From AC-37 sp036389295 (GTDB lineage Bacteria > Actinomycetota > Thermoleophilia > Solirubrobacterales > Thermoleophilaceae), in contig DASVQB010000024.1 in assembly GCA_036389295.1 (NCBI GenBank), forward strand, positions 62,001 to 126,000: a stretch of 64,000 bases of DNA, written 5' to 3'. Below, one piece after another: positions 8,025-16,478 of this stretch. Each line of letters starts with the position of its first letter. Position 1 is the stretch's first letter. Below the pieces are notes generated by a model that searched no databases, was not told where the DNA came from, and saw only the letters and a program-made list of their open reading frames with translations. Position numbers and translations under genes: made by a program.

Positions 8025-9189
8025 GCCCGGGCACGACGCGCTCGAGCACCGTCCGCCAGGCCTCCCTGTTCGCCTCGACCGTGAACCGGGCCGCGACCGC
8101 CTCGCGGCCCGCCGTCACGAGCCGCTCGCGCAGCCCCGGGTCCTCCCACAGCGCGACGATCGCGGCCGCGAGCGCCTCGGGGTCGTCGGGATCGACGAGG
8201 ACGCCGTCGACCCCGTCGCGGACCACCTCCTCGAGGGCGCCGACGCGGCTCGCGACGACCGGCCGCGAGGCGACGAGCGCCTCCGCCGCCACGCGCCCGA
8301 ACGACTCGGCGACCCGGGCGGGGTTCACGACCAGGTCCGCCGAGGCGTAGACGTCGGGGATCGACGCGGTCGCGCCGGCGAAGACGACCGCGTCCGCCAC
8401 GCCGAGCTCCCCGGCTAGCGCGCGGAGCTCGGCGGCGTACTCGAGGTCGACGGGCCGGGGGTGGGGGGCGCCGACCAGCAGCAGCCGCGCCGCCGGAAGC
8501 CGGCGCCGCACGAGCCGCAGCGCCCGCAGGGCGACGTCCTGGCCGCGCCCCCGGCTCAGCGCGCCGACCACGGCGACGCACGGGTCCGCTCCCCGGACCC
8601 CGTACCGCTCGCGCCCCCGCTCGCGGTCGCCGTGCGCGTAAGAGCCGTCGATCGGCGGGTGGGCCACCGCCACCGGGATCCCCGCCCGCCGCGGGAACTG
8701 CGCCGCGACCGCGGGCGAGGGGCACACGATCCCGTCGGCCGACCGCGCCGTCAGCTCCGCGAGCAGCCGGCCGGCCGTCGGCGGGAGCCGCGACCCCTTC
8801 CACCCCTGGTCGTAGATCTCGGCGGCGTAGACGACGACCGGCACGCCCTCGAGGCGGGCCGCGACCGCCAGCGCCGGGAGGGTGGTGGTGATCGCCAGGA
8901 CGAGGTCGGGCCGGCGGCGGCGGATCGCGCCCCTGAAACCCCTGACGTCCCGCGCGAGGCGCCGCGCGAGGCGCGCCGCCTCCGGCGGCCGGCGGGCGAA
9001 GGTGAGCGACTCGTGGCGGGCGACCGAGACCGGGCCGAGCGCGGCGTACTCGTCGGCGACCGCTCCGGGCTGCGGGACGATCGTCTCGACCGTCCCCCGC
9101 TCCGCGAGCCACGTCGCGATCGGCCGGACCGACGCAGCCGGACCGCCCACCCCCCCGAGGTGGAAGACGACGAGCGTGTGGACGCTCAC
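7969..9189 (-). CDS. Glycosyltransferase family 4 (GT-B fold)
   Basis: 406 residues from GTG at 9189, where the protein opens MSVHTLVVFHLGGVGGPAASVRPI, a typical GT-B N-terminus with a Gly-rich loop. The C-terminal donor-binding half has GALSRGRGQDVALRALRLV, ADAVVFAGATASIPDVYASADLVVNP and ESFGRVAAEALVASRPVVAS, the E-x7-E motif of retaining GT4 enzymes. It follows a GT2 gene by 37 bp on the same strand, so the two are probably co-transcribed. The specific sugar is not readable. Confidence 0.88.
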   Translation of the reverse strand: MSVHTLVVFHLGGVGGPAASVRPIATWLAERGTVETIVPQPGAVADEYAALGPVSVARHESLTFARRPPEAARLARRLARDVRGFRGAIRRRRPDLVLAITTTLPALAVAARLEGVPVVVYAAEIYDQGWKGSRLPPTAGRLLAELTARSADGIVCPSPAVAAQFPRRAGIPVAVAHPPIDGSYAHGDRERGRERYGVRGADPCVAVVGALSRGRGQDVALRALRLVRRRLPAARLLLVGAPHPRPVDLEYAAELRALAGELGVADAVVFAGATASIPDVYASADLVVNPARVAESFGRVAAEALVASRPVVASRVGALEEVVRDGVDGVLVDPDDPEALAAAIVALWEDPGLRERLVTAGREAVAARFTVEANREAWRTVLERVVPGLSTPRGRSRPPGTSGAGS

Positions 9190-9226
9190 GGGCGGCCCGT
9201 GCGGGCGGGTCGCGGCCGCAACGCCC

Positions 9227-10249
9227 TCAGCCCCGCACCGGCGCGCGCCGCGGCTGCCGCGAGGCCGATCGGACCCGTGCGTCGGAGTGGAGCCGCCAGA
9301 CGCGCTGGCGAGCGAGCGCCGCGCGCATCCCCGCGACCGGGGCGAGCTCGACCGCCCGCCGCGCCGCGCCCGCCCGCCGGTAGCGGCGCCACTCGCGCAG
9401 GCCGCGGACGCGCCCCCGCGCCGGGGCGAGCGTCCGGTCGGTCGCGGCTGCGTAGGCCACGTACGCCGCGTCGTAGGCCGCCATCGCGAGCCCGTAGCGG
9501 AGGAGCAGCCGGCGGTCGGCGTTCTTGGCGAGGGTCCGCACGCGGTTGAGGCCAACGTGGAAGTACTTGAGCTCCGACCCGTGCCCGCCCGTCGCGCCGT
9601 GGTGGTGGACCACGACGGCGGCCGGCGCGTACACGCAGCGCCAGCCCGCCATGCGCGCGCGCCAGGCGAGGTCCACGTCGTCGAGGGCGAAGAAGAAGCT
9701 CTCGTCGATCCCGCCGACCTCGTCCAGCATCCGCCGGCGGTGGAGCGCGGCGCCGCCCGACGCGCCGAACACCTCGACCGGCTCGTCCTCGCTCTCGGTC
9801 ACGGGCCGGCCCAGGAGCCGGTCGTGCGCGATCCCGAGGCGGTCGACGACGATCCCCGCCGAGTTCACCACGCCCGGGTCGTGCGCGAACCGCATCTGGG
9901 CGGCGACCGAGCCGATCCGCTCCGACCGCCGCGCCGCCGCGAGCATCGCGCCGACGGCGCCCGGCTCGACGACGACGTCGTTGTTGACCAGCGCGACCCA
10001 CTCGCCGGTCGTCCGGCGGATGCCGTGCGCGGCGCCGCCCGCGAACCCAAGGTTCTCGGGGAGCGCGACGACCGTCGCCTCCGGCACCGACCGCCGCAGG
10101 GCGTCCGCCGAGCCGTCCCCGGACCCGTTGTCGACCGCCACGAGCTCCCACGGCTCGCCGAGGCGGTCGAGGTCGTCGCGCAGCGCGAGGAGGCAGCGGC
10201 GGGTCAGGTCCGGCTGGCGGTAGTTCACGACGACGGCGGACACGGACAT
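9227..10249 (-). CDS. Glycosyltransferase family 2
   Basis: 340 residues from ATG at 10249. Motifs: VSAVVVNYRQPDLTRRCLLAL, ELVAVDNGSGDGSADALR, WVALVNNDVVVEPGAV (metal-binding NND region) and ESFFFALDDVDLAWRARMAG near the acceptor site. This matches the rhamnosyltransferase-like GT2 group used in extracellular polysaccharide assembly. The C-terminal 100 residues are basic and helical. It is divergent from another GT2 gene at 10279, with overlapping -10 elements in the 29-bp gap. Confidence 0.88.
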   Translation of the reverse strand: MSVSAVVVNYRQPDLTRRCLLALRDDLDRLGEPWELVAVDNGSGDGSADALRRSVPEATVVALPENLGFAGGAAHGIRRTTGEWVALVNNDVVVEPGAVGAMLAAARRSERIGSVAAQMRFAHDPGVVNSAGIVVDRLGIAHDRLLGRPVTESEDEPVEVFGASGGAALHRRRMLDEVGGIDESFFFALDDVDLAWRARMAGWRCVYAPAAVVVHHHGATGGHGSELKYFHVGLNRVRTLAKNADRRLLLRYGLAMAAYDAAYVAYAAATDRTLAPARGRVRGLREWRRYRRAGAARRAVELAPVAGMRAALARQRVWRLHSDARVRSASRQPRRAPVRG

Positions 10250-10257
10250 CGCGGCTC

Positions 10258-10267
10258 ATCGTACGCT
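10258..10267. promoter_or_regulatory. Overlapping divergent -10 elements
   Basis: ATCGTACGCT reads as TACGCT on the + strand (10262-10267, 11 nt before GTG 10279) and as TACGAT on the - strand (10263-10258, 8 nt before ATG 10249). The two hexamers share the TA/AT pair of a central GTAC, so RNA polymerase could use only one direction at a time. Confidence 0.45.
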
Positions 10268-10278
10268 GCACCCCGACC

Positions 10279-11187
10279 GTGGACGACGCCGCGCTGCTCG
10301 AGATCGTGATCGTGAACTCGGCCGGAGGGCGGGACCTGCTGCACGCCTGCCTGTCCTCGCTCGAGAGCCATCCGCCGGCCCGCGGCGGGTGCCGGGTCTG
10401 GGTGGTCGACAACGCGAGCCGCGACGGCGCGGTCGAGATGGTGCGCTCGGAGCACCCCGACGTCAGGCTCGTGGAGCTCGACGGGAACTACGGCTTCTGC
10501 GTCGCGAACAACGTGGCGCTGCGCCAGGTCGAGGCGCCCTACGTGCTCGTCCTGAACCCCGACACCGAGGTGTCGGAGGGGGCGCTCGACCACATGCTCT
10601 CCGTCATGGAGGAGCGGCCGGACGTCGGCATGGCCGGCTGCCGCCTGGTGATGCGCGACGGGACGTTCGACCACGCCGCCAAGCGCTCGTTCCCGACGCC
10701 GCTCGGCGCGCTCGCGCACTTCCTGCGGGTCGGCCGCTGGAGCCGCGCGCCGAGCTGGCTCCAGCAGTACCGCGCGCCCGACCTCGGCGAGCACGACCAC
10801 GGCCCGGTCGACTCGCTGAACGGCGCGTTCATGCTGATCCGGCGCGAGGCGCTCGAGGACGTGGGGCTCCTGGACGAGGGCTACTGGCTCTACATGGACG
10901 ACCTCGACTGGTGCTACCGCTTCCACCGCCGCGGCTGGGGCGTCTGGTACGACGGGCGCGTCTCGGTGCTGCACGTGAAGGGCGGCACGACGGTGACCGA
11001 GCGCCGCGGGGCGCGCCACCGCGCGATCCCGCAGACGATCGCCTTCCACCGCTCGATGGGCCGCTTCTACCGCAAGTTCTACGCCGGCCGGCGGCCGCTG
11101 CTCGACGTCGCGATCTACCTGGCGATCGGGGTGAAGACGGCGATCGCGGTCGCCCGCAGCGCGGTGGCGCGCCGCAGCCTCACCTGA
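10279..11187 (+). CDS. Glycosyltransferase family 2 (WbbL-like)
   Basis: 302 residues from GTG. Motifs: LEIVIVNSAGGRDLLHACLSSL, CRVWVVDNASRDGAVEMV, VLVLNPDTEVSEGALDHML and GYWLYMDDLDWCYRFHRRGW, the DxD-like and acceptor-side aspartates typical of WbbL/RfbF rhamnosyltransferases. After residue 230 a basic region and a hydrophobic C-terminal segment (PLLDVAIYLAIGVKTAIAV) suggest membrane association. It is monocistronic and convergent with the secreted glycosidase-like gene, whose stop begins one base after this gene ends. Confidence 0.88.
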   Translation: MDDAALLEIVIVNSAGGRDLLHACLSSLESHPPARGGCRVWVVDNASRDGAVEMVRSEHPDVRLVELDGNYGFCVANNVALRQVEAPYVLVLNPDTEVSEGALDHMLSVMEERPDVGMAGCRLVMRDGTFDHAAKRSFPTPLGALAHFLRVGRWSRAPSWLQQYRAPDLGEHDHGPVDSLNGAFMLIRREALEDVGLLDEGYWLYMDDLDWCYRFHRRGWGVWYDGRVSVLHVKGGTTVTERRGARHRAIPQTIAFHRSMGRFYRKFYAGRRPLLDVAIYLAIGVKTAIAVARSAVARRSLT

Positions 11188-12351
11188 TCAGCGGCAGCGG
11201 CCCCGCGCGTCCTTCTTGCAGCCCTGGCGGCTCTTGGCGCTGGCGCGGTACGCGGAGTAGGCCGGCTTCTGGACGATCGAGGAGCCGTCGAGCTGCATCA
11301 GGCCCGAGTAGTCCCAGATGACGTTCCCCGAGAACGGCGAGGTGGCGAGGTACCAGTGGACGCGCTCGAGCCGCATCGCCTGCCTGAACCGCCGCCTGCT
11401 CAGCAGGGCGTACGCGTTCGACAGCCGCGAGGCGGCCCCGCGGTCGGTCGTGACGAAGTTCCTGTAGTAGGGGGTGTTCGCCCAGGAGGGCACCTCCGCG
11501 CGGCCCTCGGCGGCCGGCCAGGTCATCTCGGTCACCCAGATCGGCTTCTTCCGGTCGCCGTTGCGGTCGAGCGTGCTGCGGAAGCGCCTGACGATCGTCT
11601 CCGTGCTCCTCCAGTTGCCCGGGAACATGTGGACCGCCGCGACGTCGAAGTGGCCGCGGATCCCGGCGTGGCGGTAGAGGCCGGCGAGCGTCTCCCAGGC
11701 GAAGTTGGTCAGGCCGCCCAGCACGATCCTGGCGCCGGGGTCGACCTTGCGGGCCGCGCGGCGGGAGGCGCGCACGAGCGCGCCGTAGCGCTTCGCCTCG
11801 CTCGGGAGCCAGGGCCGGTCCTCGCGCCACCAGGCGTCGGTCAGCTCGGGCTCGTTCCAGACCTGCCAGTAGCGGACCGGGCTGCGACCCACCTCCGGCC
11901 GCTCGGACCAGAAGGTCCCGCCGGCGCCGTAGCGGCGCACCGCCTCGGCCAGGAACGCCGCGTAGTCGGAGGCGCGGGCCGGGGGGGACTGGAGGACGTC
12001 CGGGTACAGCTTCGCCCAGGCGGGCGGGGAGATCAGGGTCGGCATCAGGCTGATCCGCCGCACGGCGGCCGACTCCACGAGCCTGTCCATCCGGCCCCAG
12101 TCGATCGGGCCCCCGCGGGTGGGCTGGGCCGAGCTCCAGCTGAGGACCACGCGCGCCGACTCGACGCCGGCGGCCGCCAGCCGGTCCCAGACCCGGCCCT
12201 GGACCTCGTTCGGGGCCCGCTCGACCGTGCCGGCGTAGATCGCCCCGTAGAAGCCGCGCGGGACGCTCCGCTTCGCCGCGTCGGCCGGCGCGGCCGCGGG
12301 CCCCGCGGCCGCCGCGAGCGCGAGCGCGAGCACGACGAGGACGCGTCTCAT
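11188..12351 (-). CDS. Secreted clan GH-A glycoside hydrolase-like protein
   Basis: 387 residues. Signal peptide at the N-terminus (RRVLVVLALALAAAAGPAAAPADA). A TIM-barrel glycosidase pattern follows: SARVVLSWSSAQP, WQVWNEPEL with the predicted acid/base Glu at about 157 and WVTEMTW with the predicted nucleophile Glu at about 255. These two Glu positions fit GH39/GH5-like clan A enzymes. The C-terminus is rich in Lys/Arg/Cys (SRQGCKKDARGRCR). Next to a polysaccharide cluster it may trim or remodel the glycan, but substrate is unknown. It overlaps a small upstream ORF by 4 bp (ATGA). Confidence 0.75.
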   Translation of the reverse strand: MRRVLVVLALALAAAAGPAAAPADAAKRSVPRGFYGAIYAGTVERAPNEVQGRVWDRLAAAGVESARVVLSWSSAQPTRGGPIDWGRMDRLVESAAVRRISLMPTLISPPAWAKLYPDVLQSPPARASDYAAFLAEAVRRYGAGGTFWSERPEVGRSPVRYWQVWNEPELTDAWWREDRPWLPSEAKRYGALVRASRRAARKVDPGARIVLGGLTNFAWETLAGLYRHAGIRGHFDVAAVHMFPGNWRSTETIVRRFRSTLDRNGDRKKPIWVTEMTWPAAEGRAEVPSWANTPYYRNFVTTDRGAASRLSNAYALLSRRRFRQAMRLERVHWYLATSPFSGNVIWDYSGLMQLDGSSIVQKPAYSAYRASAKSRQGCKKDARGRCR

Positions 12352-12623
12352 GCGACCCCGATCTCGGTCACGGGGACCTCCTCCCAGCCCTCGTGCTCGA
12401 GGGAGGCCTGCCGACCGGTGTGCCGAATGCAGAGCGTGCCGATGAAGATCCCATTCGTTCGCTTCCGTAACACGGCATACCACATGGTCGATGCGTCGTC
12501 GGGTCCCTGAATTCGATGCCACGGCGACGGCGGCGGGTCGGCGCCGACCGCGACGCCGGCCTCCTCGAGCTGGCCGCGCGTCGCGACGGCCCCTCTGCTC
12601 GTGTCGATGAAGAACGCGCCCAC
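12348..12623 (-). CDS. Small hypothetical protein, atypical composition
   Basis: 91 residues from GTG at 12623. The stretch 12,420-12,510 is visibly less GC-rich than its neighbours and encodes STMWYAVLRKRTNGIFIGTLCIRHTG, a plausible compact domain. Its stop overlaps the ATG of the secreted glycosidase-like gene, and its start overlaps the divergent xerC start by about 20 bp. No family recognised. It could be a small regulatory or acquired gene, or a non-coding remnant. Confidence 0.4.
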   Translation of the reverse strand: MGAFFIDTSRGAVATRGQLEEAGVAVGADPPPSPWHRIQGPDDASTMWYAVLRKRTNGIFIGTLCIRHTGRQASLEHEGWEEVPVTEIGVA

Positions 12624-13530
12624 CGGACGTGAGGTTACGGAGCCGTGGTCGCGCGCCCTCCGGTCCTTCGACGGATCGCTCCGCGCGCGCGGGATGGCCG
12701 AGAAGACGCGCCGCGCCTACGGCGCCGACCTCCAGCAGCTGGCCGAGTGGGCCGCGGCGTGCGACCTCGACCCGGCGGCGGTGGACCACCGCGCCCTGCG
12801 CCGGTTCGCAGGCGTGCTGTCGGAGCGCGGCCACTCGCGCTCGAGCGTGGCGCGCAAGCTCGCCGCCGTCCGCAGCTTCTACCGCCACCTGCTCGACCGC
12901 GGCGAGGTCGACGCGAGCCCGGCGGACCTCGTCTCGAGCCCGAAGCGCGACTCCTACCTGCCGCGCGTCCTGCGCGCCGACGAGGTCGCCGCGGTCCTCG
13001 ACTCGATCCCCCAGGGCGACCCGCTCGCGATGCGCGACCGCGCGATGCTCGAGCTGGCGTACGCCGCCGGGCTGCGCGCGGAGGAGATCGTGCTGCTCGA
13101 CGTCGCCGACATCGACCCCGACGGCGAGGAGCTGCGGGTGAGCGGGAAGGGCGGGCGCACGCGGGTCGTGCCCGCCGGCGAGCCGGCCTGGCGCGCCGTC
13201 GAGCGCTACGTGAGCCGCGGCCGGCCGCGGCTGGCGGACGGCGCTCGCGACGAGGCGGCCCTGTTCCTCTCGCGGACCGGCCGGAGGCTCCACACATCCG
13301 ACGTTCGGCGGCGCCTGACCCTGTGCACTCGCCGTGCGGCGGCCGGCGCCGGCATCTCGCCGCATACGCTCCGGCACTCGTTCGCAACGCACCTCCTCGA
13401 GGGCGGGGCGGATCTGCGCTCGATCCAGGAGCTCCTGGGGCACGCCAGCATCAGCACGACCCAGACATACACTCGGGTAGAGTCGGGGCGCCTGCGGAGG
13501 GCGTACGCCAGGGCGCATCCACGCGCGTAG
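12601..13530 (+). CDS. xerC: Tyrosine recombinase XerC/XerD
   Basis: 309 residues from GTG (ATG at 12607 is an alternative). N-terminal SAM-like core-binding domain (residues 15-100), then the catalytic domain with the complete set of active-site residues: R159 in AAGLRAEE, K183 in SGKGGRTR, H255 and R258 in HTLRHSFATHLL, H281 in LLGHASISTTQ, and the nucleophile Y290 in TQTYTRV. Xer recombinases resolve chromosome dimers at dif. It lies 17 bp before a whiG-like sigma gene; as I recall, Streptomyces has a similar recombinase-whiG neighbourhood, which favours a housekeeping Xer over a phage integrase. Confidence 0.92.
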   Translation: MSMKNAPTGREVTEPWSRALRSFDGSLRARGMAEKTRRAYGADLQQLAEWAAACDLDPAAVDHRALRRFAGVLSERGHSRSSVARKLAAVRSFYRHLLDRGEVDASPADLVSSPKRDSYLPRVLRADEVAAVLDSIPQGDPLAMRDRAMLELAYAAGLRAEEIVLLDVADIDPDGEELRVSGKGGRTRVVPAGEPAWRAVERYVSRGRPRLADGARDEAALFLSRTGRRLHTSDVRRRLTLCTRRAAAGAGISPHTLRHSFATHLLEGGADLRSIQELLGHASISTTQTYTRVESGRLRRAYARAHPRA

Positions 13531-13547
13531 CCGGCGGGGACGAAGCG

Positions 13548-14336
13548 ATGGCCATGGACACGAACGTCAAGGCGATCGAGCTCAAGGAGCTCTGGCGCCG
13601 CTACAAGGACACGGGCGACCAGCGCGCCCGGGAGCAGCTCGTGCTCGCGTTCTCGCCGCTGGTCAAGTACGTGGCGGGCCGGATGTCGACCGGCCTGCCG
13701 GCGCACGTCGAGGAGTCCGACCTGATCTCGTACGGGCTGCTCGGCCTGATCTCGGCGATCGAGCGCTTCGACCCCGGCCGCGAGATCAAGTTCGAGACGT
13801 TCGCGATGACCCGCATCAAGGGGTCGATCATCGACGAGCTGCGCTCGCTCGACTGGGTGCCGCGGTCGGTCCGAGCGAAGGCCCGCGAGATCGAGCGCGC
13901 CAACGCGAAGCTCGAGCACCAGCTCCACCGGGCGCCGACCGACCAGGAGGTCGCCGACGAGCTCGGGATGGAGCAGGACGACTACCAGGAGGCGCTGACC
14001 CGGATCTCCAACTCGTCGGTGATCGCGCTCGACGAGCTGTGGACGCTGTCGGACGCGTCCGGCGACCAGGTCTCGCTGCTCGACACGATCCAGGACCCGG
14101 ACGCGGTCGACCCGGCGCACGCGATGGACGTGACCGAGACGAAGGACCGGCTCGCCGAGTCGATCGCCCGCCTGCCCGAGCGCGAGAAGCTCGTGGTCGC
14201 GCTCTACTACTACGAGAACCTGACGCTTCGCGAGATCGGCGAGGTGCTCGGCGTGACGGAGTCGAGGGTCTCCCAGCTGCACACCAAGGCCGTGCTGCGA
14301 CTGAAGTCGGCGCTCCAGAGCGAGACCGCCGAGTAG
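13548..14336 (+). CDS. whiG: RNA polymerase sigma factor, FliA/WhiG family
   Basis: 262 residues from ATG at 13548, seven nt after a GGCGGGGA ribosome site. Region 2: LVKYVAGRMSTGLPAHVEESDLISYGLLGLISAIERFDP and KFETFAMTRIKGSIIDELRSLDWVPRSVR, region 3 with REIERANAKLEHQLHRAPTDQEVADELG, and region 4 with LPEREKLVVALYYYENLTLREIGEVLGVTESRVSQLHTKAV. This is the group 3 sigma fold of WhiG/FliA. These factors direct flagellar or differentiation genes, often under an anti-sigma factor. No flagellar or sporulation gene is present in the window, so its regulon is unknown. Confidence 0.9.
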   Translation: MAMDTNVKAIELKELWRRYKDTGDQRAREQLVLAFSPLVKYVAGRMSTGLPAHVEESDLISYGLLGLISAIERFDPGREIKFETFAMTRIKGSIIDELRSLDWVPRSVRAKAREIERANAKLEHQLHRAPTDQEVADELGMEQDDYQEALTRISNSSVIALDELWTLSDASGDQVSLLDTIQDPDAVDPAHAMDVTETKDRLAESIARLPEREKLVVALYYYENLTLREIGEVLGVTESRVSQLHTKAVLRLKSALQSETAE

Positions 14337-14374
14337 CGGTAGGCTCCGGCCTCCAGCGAGGAAGGAGAGCCGCG

Positions 14375-16441
14375 ATGCCGCAGGAGGCCGACAAGATCCG
14401 CAACGTGGCCTTGGTTGGCCACCGGGGCGGCGGGAAGACGTCCCTGAACGAGGCGATCCTCTTCCAGGCGGAGGCGGTCAACCGGCTCGGCTCGGTGGCA
14501 GACGGCACCACGGTCTCGGACTCGGCCCCGGACGAGAAGGCGCGGCAGATGTCGATCTCGTCGAGCCTGGCCTCGTTCCTCTGGCAGGACCGCAAGATCA
14601 ACCTGATCGACACGCCGGGCGAGCCGAGCTTCGTCGCGGACGCGCTCGCGGCGCTGCGGGTGTCGGAGGGCGCGGTGTTCGTCGTGAACGCGGTGATGGG
14701 CGTCGAGGTGAACACCGACCGCCTCTGGCACCGCGCCGAGGAGCTCGGCCTCGCGCGCCTCGTCTTCATCAACATGCTCGACCGCGAGCGCGCGGACTTC
14801 TTCCGCAGCCTCGAGTCGCTCAAGTCCGCCTTCGGCCAGCACGTCGTGGCCACCGAGATCCCGATCGGGACCGAGCACGACACCCGCGGCGTGATCGACC
14901 TGATCGACATGAAGGCCTACGCCTACGACGGCGACGGGCGCGACAACTGCTCCGAGGTCCCGATCCCGGACGAGCTCCGGGCCCAGGCCGAGGAGTACCG
15001 CGAGAAGCTCATGGACGAGGTCGCGGAGAACTCGGACGAGCTGATGGAGCGCTACCTCGAGGGCGAGGAGATCTCGCACGAGGAGGTCGTCACCGTCCTG
15101 AAGTCCGGCGTCACCGAGGGCCGGCTGTTCCCGGTCACCTGCGGCGTGGCCACGCGCAACCTCGGCACGAACCGGCTCCTCGACGCGATCGTCGAGGACC
15201 TGCCCTCGCCGGTGATGAGGGGCGCCGTCGAGGCCGGCGACGAGGTGCTCGAGCCCGACCCCGCGAGGGACACGGTGGCGTTCGTCTTCAAGACGCTGGC
15301 CGACCCGTTCGCCGGCCGCATCAACCTGTTCCGCGTCTACCAGGGCACGGTCCGGGCGGACTCGCAGCTCGTCAACTGCCGCGCGCACGCCAAGGAGCGG
15401 ATCGGGCAGCTGCTCGTCCCGCAGGGCAAGGAGATGGGGCACACCGAGGCGTTCGGGCCGGGCGACATCGGCGCGGTGGCCAAGCTGAAGGAGACGCACG
15501 CCGGCGACGTGCTCGGAGCCGAGGACCGCGAGGTCGCGCTCGCGATGCCCGCGCTGCCCTCGCCGGTGATGGCGTTCGCGATGGAGGCGAAGACGCGCGG
15601 CGACGAGGACAAGGTCTTCTCGGCGCTCCGCCGGCTCCAGGAGGAGGACCCGACGATCGACCTCCACCGCGACGCGCAGACCGGCGAGCAGATCGTCGCC
15701 GGGCTGTCGCAGATCCACGTCGAGGTCATCGTCGAGCGCCTGCGCGAGCGGTTCGGGGCGGAGGTGAGCCTGAAGCCGCCGCGGGTCCCGTACCAGGAGA
15801 CGATCAAGGGCAGGGGGAAGGCCCAGGGCCGCTACAAGAAGCAGACCGGCGGCCGCGGCCAGTTCGGCGACTGCCACATCGAGATCGAGCCGCTGCCGCA
15901 GGGCGAGGGGTTCGTGTTCGAGAACGCCATCAAGGGCGGCGTGATCCCCACGAGCTTCATCCCGGCGGTCGAGAAGGGGATCGTCGAGGCGATGCAGAAG
16001 GGCATCGTGGCCGGCTACCCGGTGAAGGACGTGAAGGTCCGGCTCTACGACGGCTCGTACCACTCCGTCGACTCCTCGGAGATGGCGTTCAAGATGGCCG
16101 GGTCGATGGCGTTCCGGACGGCCGCCGAGCAGGCCGCCCCGACGCTGCTCGAGCCGATCATGACCGCCACGGTGAGCGTCCCCGAGGACTCGGTGGGCGA
16201 CGTGATCGGCGACCTCAACTCGCGTCGCGGCCGCCCGCTCGGGATGGAGCCGAAGGGAGCGATGACCGAGGTCAAGGCCGAGGTGCCGATGGCGGAGCTG
16301 CTCGAGTACGCCCCCGTGCTGCGCTCGATCACCGGGGGCCAGGGCGACTACACGATGGAGTTCGCCCGCTACGAGGAGGTGCCGGGGCACCTGGCCCAGA
16401 AGGTGGTCGAGGCCGCGCGCCAGGAGGACGAGGCGGCCTGA
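14375..16441 (+). CDS. Elongation factor G-like GTPase (EF-G2 type)
   Basis: 688 residues from ATG at 14375, preceded by GAAGGAGA. G1 is GHRGGGKTSL, G3 DTPGEPSF, and the G4 position reads FINMLDRE, where the canonical NKxD lysine is absent. Domain II (AFVFKTLADPFAGRINLFRVYQG), domain IV (RGKAQGRYKKQTGGRGQFGDCHIEIEPL) and domain V (VPEDSVGDVIGDLNSRRGRPLGME) are complete. EF-G catalyses ribosomal translocation; paralogues of this type are common in actinobacteria and their role is poorly defined. The usual rpsL-rpsG-fusA-tuf context is missing, which supports a paralogue. Confidence 0.88.
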   Translation: MPQEADKIRNVALVGHRGGGKTSLNEAILFQAEAVNRLGSVADGTTVSDSAPDEKARQMSISSSLASFLWQDRKINLIDTPGEPSFVADALAALRVSEGAVFVVNAVMGVEVNTDRLWHRAEELGLARLVFINMLDRERADFFRSLESLKSAFGQHVVATEIPIGTEHDTRGVIDLIDMKAYAYDGDGRDNCSEVPIPDELRAQAEEYREKLMDEVAENSDELMERYLEGEEISHEEVVTVLKSGVTEGRLFPVTCGVATRNLGTNRLLDAIVEDLPSPVMRGAVEAGDEVLEPDPARDTVAFVFKTLADPFAGRINLFRVYQGTVRADSQLVNCRAHAKERIGQLLVPQGKEMGHTEAFGPGDIGAVAKLKETHAGDVLGAEDREVALAMPALPSPVMAFAMEAKTRGDEDKVFSALRRLQEEDPTIDLHRDAQTGEQIVAGLSQIHVEVIVERLRERFGAEVSLKPPRVPYQETIKGRGKAQGRYKKQTGGRGQFGDCHIEIEPLPQGEGFVFENAIKGGVIPTSFIPAVEKGIVEAMQKGIVAGYPVKDVKVRLYDGSYHSVDSSEMAFKMAGSMAFRTAAEQAAPTLLEPIMTATVSVPEDSVGDVIGDLNSRRGRPLGMEPKGAMTEVKAEVPMAELLEYAPVLRSITGGQGDYTMEFARYEEVPGHLAQKVVEAARQEDEAA

Positions 16442-16463
16442 CGGGCACCGCATCCGCCCCCGT

Positions 16464-16469
16464 TAGCAT
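16464..16469 (+). promoter_or_regulatory. Candidate -10 element (TAGCAT)
   Basis: TAGCAT ends 9 nt before the ATG at 16479, with no ribosome-binding sequence between, consistent with near-leaderless transcription. Confidence 0.4.
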
Positions 16470-16478
16470 CGGGCGGCC

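Noticed and set aside
12601..13530. XerC gene as a phage integrase marking a prophage
   Set aside because: Length, motif set and position next to a whiG sigma gene fit a housekeeping Xer recombinase, and no phage genes surround it.
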